NCBI GenBank assembly: GCA_036873135.1
Contig: JAPTYO010000007.1
Coordinates: 23,170,763-23,234,762, forward strand
Direction: 5' to 3'
From: Clarkia xantiana subsp. parviflora
Lineage: Eukaryota > Streptophyta > Magnoliopsida > Myrtales > Onagraceae
Length of the DNA stretch: 64,000 nucleotides
Shown: positions 12,072 to 24,073 of the stretch, piece by piece
Layout of the letters: every line of letters begins with the position of its first letter
Numbering within the stretch: the stretch's first letter is position 1
The notes under the pieces: generated by a model
The model's input: only the letters and a program-made list of their open reading frames with translations
The model's database searches: none
What the model was told of the DNA's origin: nothing
Position numbers and translations under genes: made by a program

Positions 12072-13666
12072 ATGACAACAAAGATGAAGGGCCTTTTGAA
12101 AGGATTAAGATACATTTCTCAGATATTCGGTACGTATATGTATATGCAAAGATGTTACGTGTAGTACGACAAGTTAATAACCTCATACGTATACGATGAT
12201 TTTGTTTTGCAGAAAACGAGGAAGAGGAAGAATTTCAGATTGGTCTCCCTACAGATGTTAAGCATGTTGCTCATATTGGATGTGATGGTCCTGCAGCTAG
12301 TGCACCCAGTTGGGTACGTTTTTTTTATAATTATTTTTTGGTTATTAATTAGATACACTCAATGTTTCATGTGTTTTAAACACTGGATCGGACCTTGAAA
12401 CCGACCATTATCATGTCGGTTTCTAGCCTGATCGGTCTGAACCGGTTTCAGTAGTACCGTCTAATATTTCTGCTTTCTAAACTTTTAGGTCCGGTAAAAA
12501 AAATGTCATTTAAACTGGCGAATTGGTACAAATTTATCCGGCCCAACTCAGTTTTCACTCGTCTTTGCATTTTGATAGTTTACTAGAACCGGACCGCGAC
12601 TGTGACAGGTTCACTGTCCTGTCACTATTTGGTTTTCAAAAATTGCATATACTTGCTAGCATAACTTTGAGGTTTTGAACAGTTTACTAGCTGATTTTTT
12701 TCTTTTTGGCAAATTTCTAGTTCTCAATTTATGTATAGTTGCAATAGCTCCGTCTAATTTGACGGTGACAAAGATATAGGCATATCCATCACATGCCATT
12801 AGAAGAAATCCGGTATTGAATCGTAAATTCTCTTAAATTTCAACTAGCAAATATCAATTTTTTGTAAAATTTAAATTACAAATTTCTCAAAACTTCATCA
12901 AGCATTTATTATTATTATTATTAATTTTTTTTAAAATATCAATTACATCGTAACGGGATCGTATCGTTTTTACATAATTTCCGACACTGAGATATGCAGA
13001 TGGATGAGTTTAAAGGGACCAATGCAAATGGTGGCGAGACAAAGGATGCCGGTCCCACTGAGTTGACCAGTCAAGGTACGTTATAAATGGAGAACACATT
13101 TTTTGTTTCTATATACTAAATAAATAAATAAATTTTACATATCAACTATATATATGGTACAAGAAGATTTTGCATGGCTTTTACGTAACTCTACGTAAAT
13201 TATATCGTTTGTAGATTCGGTCCGGAGCAACAGTTCGTACGTGTCGTGCCCGAGCCCGGGTCGGGACAGGGACAGGGACATGCCATACATGCCAAAATCG
13301 TCCCGATCGAGACGCTCAACGGGATCTGAATCGTCAGGAAAGAGCAAATCGGAGAGATCGGCAGAGAGACACGCGAGGCGAGCCTCGAAGGGATCGGAAT
13401 CGGGCAGAGATCTAGGTGCCAACTCTGCCCTAGGAAGCGAATCTCCGATGAGGTACCCCGCACCCGATGTACCAAAGAAGTCTAGAAGAAAGAAGTCCAA
13501 GGAAGCTGGTACTGCTGAGTCATCTAGACCATCTAGGTCAAGCAAAAGTCAACATTCGGCCTCGAATGAGCCGCCATTAGCGGATCAAGGTCCCGACCCG
13601 ATTCAGGGTCAGAATATGGAGGGTTTTGAAGATATGGGGGATAAGAGAATAAGCATTACATCTTGA
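12072..13666 (+). CDS. ROP-interactive CRIB-motif protein (RIC family)
   Basis: RIC proteins bind the GTP form of plant ROP GTPases through a CRIB motif and carry the signal to the cytoskeleton or to membrane traffic. Exons 12072-12129, 12213-12313, 13000-13075 and 13215-13666 join in frame to give 228 aa. The N-terminus [19 protein letters not shown] is typical of the RIC10/RIC11 type. The CRIB motif [14 protein letters not shown] (about residues 29-42) has the expected I-x-x-P, H-x-x-H and G residues and is followed by SAPSWMDEFK. The rest is a low-complexity Ser/Arg/Lys-rich tail, probably disordered and basic. Intron 2 (12314-12999) holds the ACCGGTTT-type repeat. The exact RIC paralogue is not assigned. 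Confidence 0.93.
12385..12610. repeat. ACCGGTTT-rich dispersed repeat in RIC intron
   Basis: This segment shares the motif order CGGTTT, GTCATTTAAA, GGCGAATTGGTAC and CAGTTTTCA with 10060-10230. It lies wholly inside the second intron of the RIC gene. Confidence 0.55.
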
Positions 13667-14097
13667 TTTGGTGCAACTCATCTTCTTTTTTTCCTTTAAT
13701 TACTTCCTCACATACTCAATTCCTCTTTGTCCTTTTTTTTTTTTGGATTTAGCATCAAATTTTGAGCTAGTTTGGGACATGTTCAAGACAAGATGAGTGA
13801 AAAGTGAAACCATTTTTCAATTAGATCTTTTCATTTTTATTTATTTTTTTCTAATAAAGTATGTATGTATGTATCCTCCAAATAAAGCAATTGGAGCATA
13901 ATGCACTTATATATCATGTAAAGGTTCAATACATTGTGGCCCAAGAATACAAAACAGATAAGAACATCTTAGTGTCAATGATAATGAAGTGAATGTGATG
14001 ATTTCAATAAAATTAGGTACTTTTGAAAACACATCAATCTTTGATTACCAAATGTTCTTCAATTTTATATCTTACCATAACAGCTCTCCTTAAACCA
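13667..14097. other. Convergent 3' ends of the RIC and NECAP genes
   Basis: The 3' UTRs of the plus-strand RIC gene and the minus-strand NECAP gene must both lie here. A (GTAT)n run is at about 13860-13873. No further gene is seen. Confidence 0.6.
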
Positions 14098-16502
14098 TCA
14101 AAATGCTGCCCATCCCGATCCTGTTGAGGTCTTGGTTGAACCTGAGCTAGCTGGAGAAGGAAGATTCCTCTGCAAAATACCATTATATTATAAGATACCT
14201 CTAAAACGAACACCATAATTCAACAAAACGGTTTATGTGTCGAATCGTGGCATGTTCTAAGCAACAAAATGCAGATTGCCAAATGCATATGCATGAATAT
14301 CACACATTCAGATTCAGCAGTAAAGGATGTACATGTAATTATTGTACCTCAAGTGATGAAAAATCAGAAAATGGATCTTCAGTGTTTCGCCTTGAACTGT
14401 CCTTGCTTTTGGTAATTGCGGGATCATTAGGAGGAGGTGGCAGAGGAGACCTAACTTTTACTGCTCCGGTGGGTGGTGGACCGAGCAGAGGTTTTGGTTT
14501 TGCTGTTCCAGAAGGCCCTCCTGACAACCCTGCAGCTGAAAGCATTCCTGTTCCAGTCGATGTTTTGTGTTTCACGTTTATCCGAATTGTTTCACCTTCC
14601 TGATATCAACAAATGGAACAAGCAAGTAGATTTGTTTGCTCAGGAAGGAAAATATGACTCAAATGTTATCGAATGGCATCATCGTAAACATGATATTGGA
14701 CCAGAAACAGAAGAAATACGATATCTGTGTATATATATTTTACTTGGTGTGGAGTTGCTTCGCTGCTTTCAAGAAATCACATGGAAATACTATGTTCGAA
14801 GAATTTGGAGACGAGTTGAAAAGGATGGTTTACCTAAACCCAACTCAATTGAGAGGTAACCAGCAACCAATAGATTCCCAGATTTCAAAGTAATGTAACA
14901 ACAAATAAAGAAAAGTTTCTACCGGAAAAGGATAAAATGTGAGAACCAAGCAGTAAACGGTGTATACTGTGAAACCAATGCAATTGTTGCTATCATAGGT
15001 GTACTTTGAAGCAATAACTCTTTTGTGCCATCACCAGGAAGTGAATAAGTTCGTTGCTAGAAAGCAGAGGCCACACAATAATAATAATAATGAACACCAA
15101 GGTCCAAGGCTCCTTGTACATCACCAAGGATTGTCTGAACATGTAACGGCAATTTGACAAGCTTATGCAACTCTAGGCTAGCTGTGGACGAGTGGTTTCA
15201 AAATTCAAATAAACCTACCAAGCAGTATTCCATGAAATTAAATATAAACTATCACTAATTCTATCTGTATCTGGATATAATGTCAATAAACCAACCCGTA
15301 CATGACAATTGGAATGAAATCACTGTGGATATAACGAAACTTTGTAAATTTATTTGGTCTGTTCACAAGCAGTGAACTGAAAAGCCTCCAAATTAGGCCA
15401 AATATTACAGAATGTTTACACTTGCAAGGGAAGCTCAAATTGGATTTTTTTTCTACAACTAGAATCCATCAGATATTAGCTCTAAATCCAGCATATTCTA
15501 ATTTTGTCTATGTGGGTAGAGAATTAATATGATCTCACTGGCTAGCCACTTAAACTTTGCTGATTTTTCCATGTACTATAAATTTCAAATTTATGTGAAG
15601 CATCCATCCACAAAATGGCACAGCTACAGCCTATACCACTCAGCTGGGATTTCATAGTATTAGCAATAATCAAAAGCTGCATCAGACTATTACAAATTTC
15701 TAAATTTTCACACTGAGGGGAAAAACTCAGATTTTGGTTATCATCTACTTTTTATGTTACCCAGCAACCCGATCCAAGCAAACCACCCAATGAGAAATGA
15801 TATAACTTGAAGACTGAGCTAAATTCGATCTACTAATCAGCAGTTCCCAGAAGCTTATCAGTAAGATACCAACCTTATTTAAAAGTTGATAGTCATCGAT
15901 AGAGATCAAAAAAAATCAAATTAGACATACTTATTGATTGAACTTCCAAACCTTAACAGTCTTCAGTAAAAAGAGCAAACGGAGGAGTAGAAGGAGCCTA
16001 CCTTCAACCTGTGATTAACTGCAGGATGTATGTCAATGTGGCTATCGCCAGCAGTTGTGTCATCACTGGAAGCCTCCTTTTCGCTGTCTCTCTTGACATA
16101 CTTATCATGATCGGACAAAGCCACATTGAAATCAAATGCTTCATTTCTCTCGGAAAAGCCTAGCCCGATGAACGCGTGCTTCCCTGCGCCATCCTCGATC
16201 TTCAGAACGAAGTAACGAGACGAATCCAGCACAGTCTCCACTGAGTTCTCTCGCTGCCCGGGGTGGACGAAGCAGGCGGCAAAGAGCTCACCAGTGTACG
16301 GATCCTCCAGCCGGATCTCACAGCGATTCTTGCAGGAAACCACTCGCAGCCGGCCCGTCCATATCTTATCCGATTGCAGCCACTCACCGCATTTGTAGCC
16401 GCCGGAGGTCGGGCGGGGAGGGATTTTGTAGATAGCCACCTCGCGGACCACTAGCAGGGTGTGCTCCAATGACTCCTCATCCTCTTCCACCTCGAATGAC
16501 AT
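14098..16502 (-). CDS. NECAP-like protein (adaptin-ear-binding coat-associated)
   Basis: NECAP proteins have a PH-like PHear domain, bind AP-2/clathrin adaptors and help endocytic coats form. Exons in order of translation are 16002-16502, 14348-14599 and 14098-14169, joining in frame to 274 aa. The start ATG at 16502 gives MSFEVEEDEESLEHTLL; further upstream the frame opens only with TTG. The PHear domain fills about residues 5-165 (VREVAIYKIPPR, GYKCGEWLQSDKIWTGRLRV, ERNEAFDFNVALSDHDKYVK). A Pro/Ser-rich linker follows, with a DPFSDFSS segment, and the last four residues are WAAF, a WxxF-type motif known to bind adaptin ears. Intron 1 is long (14600-16001, about 1.4 kb) and holds no recognisable gene. 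Family call is firm. Confidence 0.95.
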
Positions 16503-16519
16503 CGTCACTGATTGCAATC

Positions 16520-17564
16520 GTCTAAGCTCTGTAGAGATTGCGGCTGCCGTCTAGGGTTGAGGAGTGGAGAGAAGATCTCCGATGAATTCGCAGAAGAATC
16601 AAAACTTGGGAGAAGAGGAGAAGTTTTGGATCTGCGCAGTCGTAGGTTCCAAGCGTTCAAACGTCAACAACATTCGGCGTGCTCGGCTCAGCTTGGCTTT
16701 ATTCAGCTCAGCTCGGCTCGGCTTAATAAAGTTAGAAACTTAATCAGTAGATGCCACGCAACTTATTCCGATGCTGATTTACACTCCCATTCATTTCTTA
16801 TGTTGCATTTTTACCCATACATTTGATAATATTACTATTTGCATCCCAATTCCCAGTATTTAAATCATAATGCAGATGCATTCTATTTTAATAAATTTTG
16901 GTATTTAAAATGTACTAAAAATTTGCGTCCTTAATTTAAATTACCCTTTCATATTTAAAAGGTTGATAGTCCAAGTTTTAAGTATCGGATTTTCCACGTT
17001 TAAGCACAAAAAACATATTTTTTTTTCCACTTTTCTAAAGTATCAGATTTGTTGCTCATGTTTTAGGTTTATTTGATACTTAAAAAATATATTTTTGCTT
17101 CATTAATTTTTTAAAAAAAATGTGGAGATAAACTAATCTAAGAGTTGGAATAGCAATTAGCAATATGGTCTATAATTGTGTCTAATCTATAATTGAGTCT
17201 GTTTTTAAGTTCTAAACCCCAATTTGAAGAACATTGATTCTCCACCCTTCCATATCAAGTTCCAATTTTTACATTCTTCAAGTTTCCTTTGGACAGGATC
17301 CCACTTCATAAAATGTATGTCTTGACCATTGAATATTGATGAATGGTAAAGGAACAAATTTAAATACAACAATTTCCAGTTTTTACATTCTTCAAGTTTC
17401 CTTTGGTATTTACTCAACCTGAGATATCCAGATATGCAATTACAGTAGTTAATCACTAACATATCTTCCTTTCTAGTATTACTATTTGGGGTGCATACTG
17501 CATAAGAAGATCATGAAATATCAAACAAAACCCCAAATTATATCAATAAATTGTCTCACAAATT
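16520..17564. other. Spacer between NECAP and EAF6
   Basis: The 5' UTR of NECAP is near 16503-16650, with a run of GCTCGGCTCAGC-like units at 16680-16730. The stretch at about 16900-17190 resembles the TIR element in the psbW introns. A 30-bp direct repeat (TTTTTACATTCTTCAAGTTT and following bases) occurs at 17268 and 17385. No gene is seen. Confidence 0.5.
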
Positions 17565-19472
17565 TCACAAGGCTGAGTCGGGATCATCTTCATAGTCAAA
17601 ATCTTGGTCGCTCGGCCTCATTCTCTTGACTTCTCTAGGTGCAGGTCTTCCCTTCTTCGGCTTTCCTCTGTCGTAACACAATGCAAAACATTACTACCAT
17701 GGAAGAACCAACAAGTCTCCAAGGATGTCTCAGCAACTATCTAGTTTTGTGTATAACAAATAAGTTGTTGATGGAGCTGAAGAACTTACTGCCCGTTCGC
17801 ATATATTCCGCCTTTGGACCTGCCATAACCGAAATCTGTTCTCCCATCTATTTATGAACGAAAGCATATGTCACATGATCGATCTATTATTGAAATCTTG
17901 AAATTAGAAGTTAACTGAGAAACGAAACAGAACAACTCAGACGCACCCTCTCTTCCACCAGCAAGTTCTTCAGCCTGAAAACAAATCAAGTAAAACCCTT
18001 TAAGCAAAACTCACACTCTTACAGGCTAAATATATATATATCCTTAACACAAGGGAGCCTTCAATCAGTTTCATATACTTTCTACTTCTGCAAGGTCTGT
18101 ACATTGACTATGGCCAAATGTCAACCAAAAAAATTCAACTTTTGACAGTTTTGTGCTAATATGTCAAAAAAGATGTAGATATGGATATATTTTATTTCAC
18201 TATGAAAGAGAATATTGAGGAACTTTATAAATAGATGATACAGATTAGATCATCCATTAGAGATAGTGTCTTAAAGCTTCTTATGCATGAATGTCTTAGT
18301 AGAAATACATACAGCAGGTGAGGTAATTGATGATAAAGAGAAAAGCCTATCTTCTGGCTGAAATTTACGTGACCGCTTCAAGCTGCAATAAATATCCACG
18401 TATGAAGTCATAATTTGCCATTATATAGAATAGATTTCATGCCATGGACAAGAATATTAGCACAATAGTATAAACATGAACTTCCTATTTAATTAAACTT
18501 GAGCCACAACATTAAAAATTTACAAATTTCACCACTAGAAAAGAACCAATTATGTGTGAGAGATCTGCAAAACTAAGATGGAAACTTTGATGCATAATTA
18601 ATAAACAAATACTAACATTAGAGGACTAAAATTAAAAAAGATAGCACAGAAGCAAGATGATCCAACTTCCAATAACAGCATAGGCTAACAAAACGCTAAA
18701 AATACAGACTATGTGATCATGCCAAATGACTACTCCAATTAAAACGGCTGTGTTGCGTGGCAGTCGAGGATCAGTCAAAAATCATAAGCCAATCAAGAAA
18801 GGACAAACTTATCCATACAAGGCAGTGTTCTTCGATGCAGATAAAAACCCGTCAAAACCTTTCAGTACATTCCCGCACTGACCAGGATCTTGCAGATAAC
18901 TCGTCTCCATTTCATATACCTGAATGAGTACATAATCATGAGCATCAGCACAGTAGCAAAATCCCGGAGGATAGAATTGTTAAAAAAATGTGGAAAGTAA
19001 AAGTTAAATCCCCTAAAGAGAAATGCATGAGAGACACCACTAATGAACAAATCTGCAAATTAGCACACACATACTAAACTGAGCTAAAAGCACAAAGGGA
19101 GACGCTAAAACGTCTCATTTTAGCTGAACACAGGTAGGAATCGTTATAACGAGTTCGAGCTCGGATAGTTTCAGCTGAACAGAGCTTGAGCAATGCTTGG
19201 CTCGTTTACACGCCTAGTATAGACATGCACAAAAAAGAGTAACTTTGTTTACGAAAGACACAGATGAAGGAGGACTATACCTGCTTCTCAATGTTTCGGA
19301 GCTCCTCTTGAAGTTTGGCTCGCTTACTTAGCAGGGAAGCCATCATTGCCGACGGATTCGAGGACCCTTTCTGACCTAAAGTAAGCAGAACACGAAAATT
19401 TTGAAGTTTGTCGGGTAATTTCGACAATTAATTTAGTTGCGACAAATAGGGTTGGATACCTTCACCGTCCAT
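17565..19472 (-). CDS. EAF6: EAF6-type subunit of NuA4 histone acetyltransferase complex
   Basis: EAF6/MEAF6 is a small coiled-coil subunit of the NuA4 (and, in animals, MOZ/HBO1) histone acetyltransferases in the nucleus. Seven coding exons in order of translation: 19460-19472, 19281-19375, 18819-18919, 18313-18382, 17947-17974, 17790-17847 and 17565-17667; all phases fit, giving 155 aa. The family core is clear: MASLLSKRAKLQEELRNIEK (heptad helix, residues about 16-35), then VYEMETSYL, GNVLKGFDGFLS, and KRSRKFQPEDRLFSLSS with SPAAEEL. The tail is basic, then acidic (DFDYEDDPDSAL). The start is the first in-frame ATG of this exon, giving a 13-nt first coding exon; the frame stays open upstream to a possible acceptor at about 19541, so a longer N-terminus cannot be excluded. 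An upstream ATG in another frame gives a 15-codon uORF (about 19548-19595). Confidence 0.9.
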
Positions 19473-19599
19473 ATGGCCACCGTCAAAATTGGGGGTTCCA
19501 ATGGTCTTGCCTTGAAAACCTATGGAGTTGGTACTGCCGCTGCGAATCAATCAGATTCAGATTGCAGGATGACCCGATTGGCGCGCAATTTCATAGGAA

Positions 19600-20629
19600 A
19601 GCAAAGAGGAATATAACCGTCGAACAAAATACGATAATCTTTCTTCGTGAACGGAAGATATTCCGGTTCCGGTCCGACGAATAATTCAGGCTTTACAACC
19701 GCTTTCGGCCGTAAACAATAAACATGTCGACTATGACGGGCCGAATGTTAGAGCATAACTCTCATAATAAAGTTTGTTTTTTTAATTTATTTATCTAGTT
19801 TAGAAAACTAATTATTTAACCATGTGTTGCACAATATTCTAGTTCGATATATTGATATTCTAGTTCGATATATTGTCATGGGGACTAGGAATTCGTTTCA
19901 AAATCACAATATATTAAACTGATATATATATATATATTAATAATTTATTATAGTACATAATAAGTTATAAATATATATAATTTTGTATATATCATTTAAA
20001 AAAAACCATGTCTATTTTCATATGACTTTTTTTTAAAAAAAAATTATAGTAATTTAGAAAAATTTAGGTTTAATTGGTTACGATATTCAAGGATCTATAA
20101 TATTAGTTAATGATATAGATTAATTTGATTTGTTTTAAAGTTCAGAATCGTTGGTTGTGTCACGTGGTTCAATGACCCGCGCTTTGAGTAGGGTTGTAAC
20201 TTACCTTCAATATTATTAGTTTGTGTTTTGTGCGAAAAATTGATTTGAATTAATTATAATAATATATTAAAATAATATGTATATTATTGCTAATTAATTT
20301 GTTTTCGTGGTCAACGTAAATGTAATATGATAATATATGTCATTCGTAAATTCTTCACTTATATTTTACAAGAAACAAAATGTTCGTAAATCAGAATACC
20401 ATATAAATAGTTGGTAGTTAATATTATTATAGTACATAAAATAAAATAAATATATTTATAAAAATTAAAATTATATAATACTATTTAATGATACATAATT
20501 TTGTTGTATATTTTGAAGCTCATGATCGTCGATTATCCACGTGACACGATATTATGTATTTGGAACCATCGAATAATCTATTATTTATATTTATTATATA
20601 TAAGTCACCACATATCACAACACCTTATA
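19600..20629. other. AT-rich spacer
   Basis: Promoter side of EAF6 (19600-19740) followed by AT-rich DNA with TA runs at 19920-19935. No gene is seen. Confidence 0.5.
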
Positions 20630-21738
20630 GCATGTTTGGTTCACGGAATAGGAATAAGGAATAACGAATAGGAATATGGAATATGTAATATTATTATGAT
20701 GTTGTTTGGTTGACACGAGGATTATGTAATGAGAATTTCAAATCCTGTTTGGTTGATAAAATGTTATCGTAAAATAATAGAATAAGTCCTAATTGACAGA
20801 TATACCATTTTGTTATTTTATTAATTAAATTAATATTATTAAACATGAATATGACACATCATGTATTATTAAACGAAAATTGATTTTTTTATTCAAAAAC
20901 TATTATTTTTTACAAAAACTATTCCTTTTTTAGACATTGTAAAATTCTCTATAACTAATATAATAGTGAATTAAAAATTAAAAATACATGTTAAATTATA
21001 ACTCTTAATTAAATTAAAATAATTCACTTTTAATCAGATTTACCATGACTAACATGTTATCCATGACTGAAAAATAATACAAATTAAAAAAGAACAATCA
21101 ATTAATTAAATCAACTTAAATTACATCAAGATGATATCTATATACAAAGGCAAGCATCAGATTTTTTTGGTTTTATTATGTGGATGAAATAAAATTTGTT
21201 TAGATTGAATATTATTTAAGCAATTATATGACATATATATTAATCAAAAGAAAATCGAGTATACAAAGAAAACTCAAATTTTTCAGCATAATATGCTTCA
21301 CTAACAATCAAGCATGCTATAAAATATATACAAGTTTATGAACATAAAATTTTTGTAACATACCTTATGAACAGCAAGCACACAGTAGGCAGATCACTCA
21401 GTAGGTAAGGCAGCAAGGCACGCAACAGGGAAGCGGAAGCAGTGCAACAGGAGCAGGCAGCCGTCACAGCAATTCTTTTGTTTGTAGAAAATCACGACAG
21501 TTTGCAGGAGTAATAAGATTATAATGATATATAATAATTAAATTAGATTATGGTTAAAATATGATTTTTTATTTTATTTTAGAAAAGTTGGAATACTCAA
21601 TCATAGGGATAGACTAGGATTAGACATTCCTTCAAATTTAGCAATTAGGAATCTTAATTCTACAATTTTTAACTAACAAAATAACATAATAAGAAATAAC
21701 AATTCTTTATTCCTTATTCCATAGTGTACCAAACATAG
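20630..21738. mobile_element. hAT- or PIF-like non-autonomous element, about 1.1 kb
   Basis: The left end reads GCATGTTTGGTTCACGGAAT then AGGAATAAGGAATA; the right end reversed reads CTATGTTTGGTACACTATGG then AATAAGGAATA. These imperfect inverted ends of 35-40 bp bound AT-rich DNA. A GC-rich patch at 21375-21475 has repeated GGCAG/GCAAC units unlike the rest. No clear target duplication was found, so the superfamily is uncertain. Confidence 0.65.
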
Positions 21739-21989
21739 TGATTTACTCATTCTGAATGAGATACTAAATGAAGCACTATCAGCAAGCCACATCAGCAATA
21801 TTAATATAAACAGTGTTCGATAAAATAAGAAATACATTGGAGATTCAACAAAATTGATTAATTAATATTATTATATTAGGGGACACCGCTTAGTATAATA
21901 CTGATTTGGATTTATAAACTCAAAAATTAATTTTAACTATTAGATTATCAGTTTAATCACATATTGATTATATATGTTCATAACGCTTG

Positions 21990-22456
21990 TGTCACGGGCT
22001 TGGAGCTTTCCACGCTCCCAGCGGAATACGCCCGCGGTGCATCCGACATTCCCACGTCCGGATCAGCCCTCTTCTCTCCCAAGATCAGTTCTCGAAGCCC
22101 AACTCGCACTGCGCATACGGAAGGAACGGGTCGTGGTTAGGGGTCTTTGCTCTGGAGAGCAGCTTAACTGGTTTTTGGCCTGCCCCGTTCATCATCAGGA
22201 GAGCGGCATTAGCTCCCGAACCTGCAGGATCCCGAAGGATATGCAACGTCTTACCGATAACAACCGGGACATTGGAAACCAGCCATTGGCTTGTAAGCGA
22301 CACCCCATGTATAGGGGGCGAGATCCACATCCATCACGTCCTGGCTTGGCTTCCAACTACTACTCCCCCCTAAAGAGCTTTATTTACAAAAGCTACTCTA
22401 GAAGTAGTAGACGTTGGGTGTGCTCCAACCTGCACCAGTTTTCCAGGCACGTGACA
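21990..22456 (-). repeat. 3' LTR of the TRIM element (467 bp)
   Basis: Ends are TG...CA on both strands. The purine tract adjoins its upstream edge in minus orientation. It is more complete than the partner LTR, keeping the segment at about 22280-22325. Confidence 0.88.
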
Positions 22457-23136
22457 TTCTCCCCCAACCAACGCAACGCCTACGTTGCGCGAACCCGCTG
22501 CTTCAAGAAACTTTAGTTCTTCCACAACAATGCACTTCACCACGCCATCAATGATCCGCCTTCTTAGGTTTTGTCAGAGTTGCTTTTTGCGTATTGTCCC
22601 CTCTTTCTCGAGAAGATCAACTTCCTCGCTATGTCGCGCTTACGTTGGTCACCGCTGGGTCTTCCAGGCCACCATTCCGTATCGGACTTCCCCCAGTGCG
22701 AGGCCCGTGGTAATATCTCCCCCTCCTCCCCGAGGTCACGCTTTTGCGTCTAAGAGATTTCCCACCTCATGGGACGCTACTTGGCAACTTGCCTCCGACT
22801 TTCCAGCAGTCGATATCATCACTCGCTCTTTTGGGTATAGACAAGTTGAGTCCACAACTTGCTTCCGCCCTTCCAGCAGTGATCCGCACAGCAACACAAC
22901 TCATTCCTTCTTATCGAACACTCCTCCTTCAAGTTCCGTAACAAGCCAATATATGTGCGACTGTCCCATATCAGCGCACAACACTGAACTCCGGAGTGAA
23001 GGCCCACCTTGTTCTTAAAGGCTTCAGAGTCGCACCACACAATGGTATTCCGTGGTAAAGCAACAACCACTAACGTTCAGAATCCGCAGCAGTAATTCTT
23101 CTATCTTGAAGCTTCCATGGAACGATCGAGAACTTT

Positions 23137-23148
23137 GCTCTGATACCA
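23137..23148 (-). other. Primer-binding site of the TRIM element
   Basis: On the minus strand it reads TGGTATCAGAGC, the standard plant retrotransposon site that pairs with the 3' end of initiator tRNA-Met, two bases after the 5' LTR. Confidence 0.9.
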
Positions 23149-23150
23149 CT

Positions 23151-23576
23151 TGTCACGGGCTTGGAGCTTTCCACGCTCCCAGCGGAATACGCTCGCGGGG
23201 CATCCGGCACTCCCACGTCCGGATCAGCCCTCTTCTCTCCCAAGACCAGTTCTCGAAGCCTAACTCGCACTGCGCATACGGAAGGAACGGGTCGTGGTTA
23301 GGGGTCTTTGCTCTAGAGAGCAGCTTAACTAGTTTACGGCCTGCCCCGACCATCATCAGGAGAGCGTCATTAGCTCCCGAACCAGCAGGATCCCGAAGGA
23401 TATGCAACGTCTTACCGATAACAATCAGGACATTGGAAACCATCCACACATCCATCGCGTCATGACTTGGCTTCCAACTACTACTCCTCCTAAAGAGCTT
23501 TATTTACAAAAGCTACTCTAGAAGTAGTAGACGTTGGGTGTGCTCCAACCTGCACCAGTTTTCCAGGCACGTGATA
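23151..23576 (-). repeat. 5' LTR of the TRIM element (426 bp)
   Basis: Direct copy of 21990-22456 with a deletion of about 40 bp and scattered substitutions; the outer end has TA in place of CA. Confidence 0.88.
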
Positions 23577-23580
23577 CTTG

Positions 23581-24006
23581 CATGAGTCTCCCTAGTCCCT
23601 ACCATACTAACATTCACCCACCCTACCCCTATTGGTGGTGGCTGGCTCCGATTGGGGTGGCCACCACCAGCTCTAATCGGGCCGGCCACCACCCCAATTA
23701 GTGGTGGCCGGCCCCAATTGGTGGTGGTCGGCCCCGTTTGGTGTGGCCACCACCAATTAGGGTGATTTCCGGCCCCAAGTGGTGATGGCCGGCGGTTTTG
23801 GGCGGTGACTTGAGCAAACAATAGGGGCTAAATTGTAAATATTAAATTTTAAAAATATAAATTTGAGGATTAAATTGAACAAAATAAAGTATTTAACGGT
23901 CAAACTAATTGTTAGAAGGACAAAAAACACACAACCTCTCAAACATATGACACTAAAAGTGTACACCGGTCAAACATGTGGCACCAAAAGTACATTTAAC
24001 TCTAAA
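23581..24006. mobile_element. Mutator-like hairpin element, core plus right arm only
   Basis: The first 200 bp are a GC-rich minisatellite of GGCCGGCCACCACC/GGTGGTGGCCGG units. The rest is a right arm (AACGGTCAAACTAATTG, CAAACATATGACACTAAAAG, GGCACCAAAAGTACATTTAA), complementary in type to the left arm at 10540. The left arm is missing, directly where the TRIM ends. Confidence 0.6.
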
Positions 24007-24073
24007 ATGAATTAATACTTAGAAATTTGTTTTGACTTTTAAGAATCTCAAAATTTAGCACATTCACTTATCT

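Larger units (their letters stand above)
21990..23576 (-). mobile_element. TRIM-type LTR retrotransposon, 1.59 kb, complete, minus orientation
   Basis: Two direct repeats, 21990-22456 and 23151-23576, both open (plus strand) with TGTCACGGGCTTGGAGCTTT and close with CCAGGCACGTGA plus CA or TA. Read on the minus strand the element has a 5' LTR at 23151-23576, a primer-binding site TGGTATCAGAGC at 23137-23148 (complement of initiator tRNA-Met, two bases from the LTR), a 694-bp non-coding interior, a purine tract (GGTTGGGGGAGAA) at 22457-22469, and the 3' LTR. CTTG flanks both ends (21986-21989, 23577-23580). No gag, protease or polymerase is present, so it depends on other elements. The LTRs are near-identical apart from about 40 bp missing in the 23151-23576 copy near 23440. 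Confidence 0.9.

Noticed and set aside
14235..14859. Plus-strand frames overlapping NECAP
   Set aside because: They are antisense to NECAP exon 2 and its intron, with no recognisable domain.
21974..23018. Long open frames (up to 180 codons) on the plus strand
   Set aside because: They lie within the LTR and interior of the TRIM element; the frames are by-products of high GC content, lack any domain and are not shared in frame between the two LTRs.
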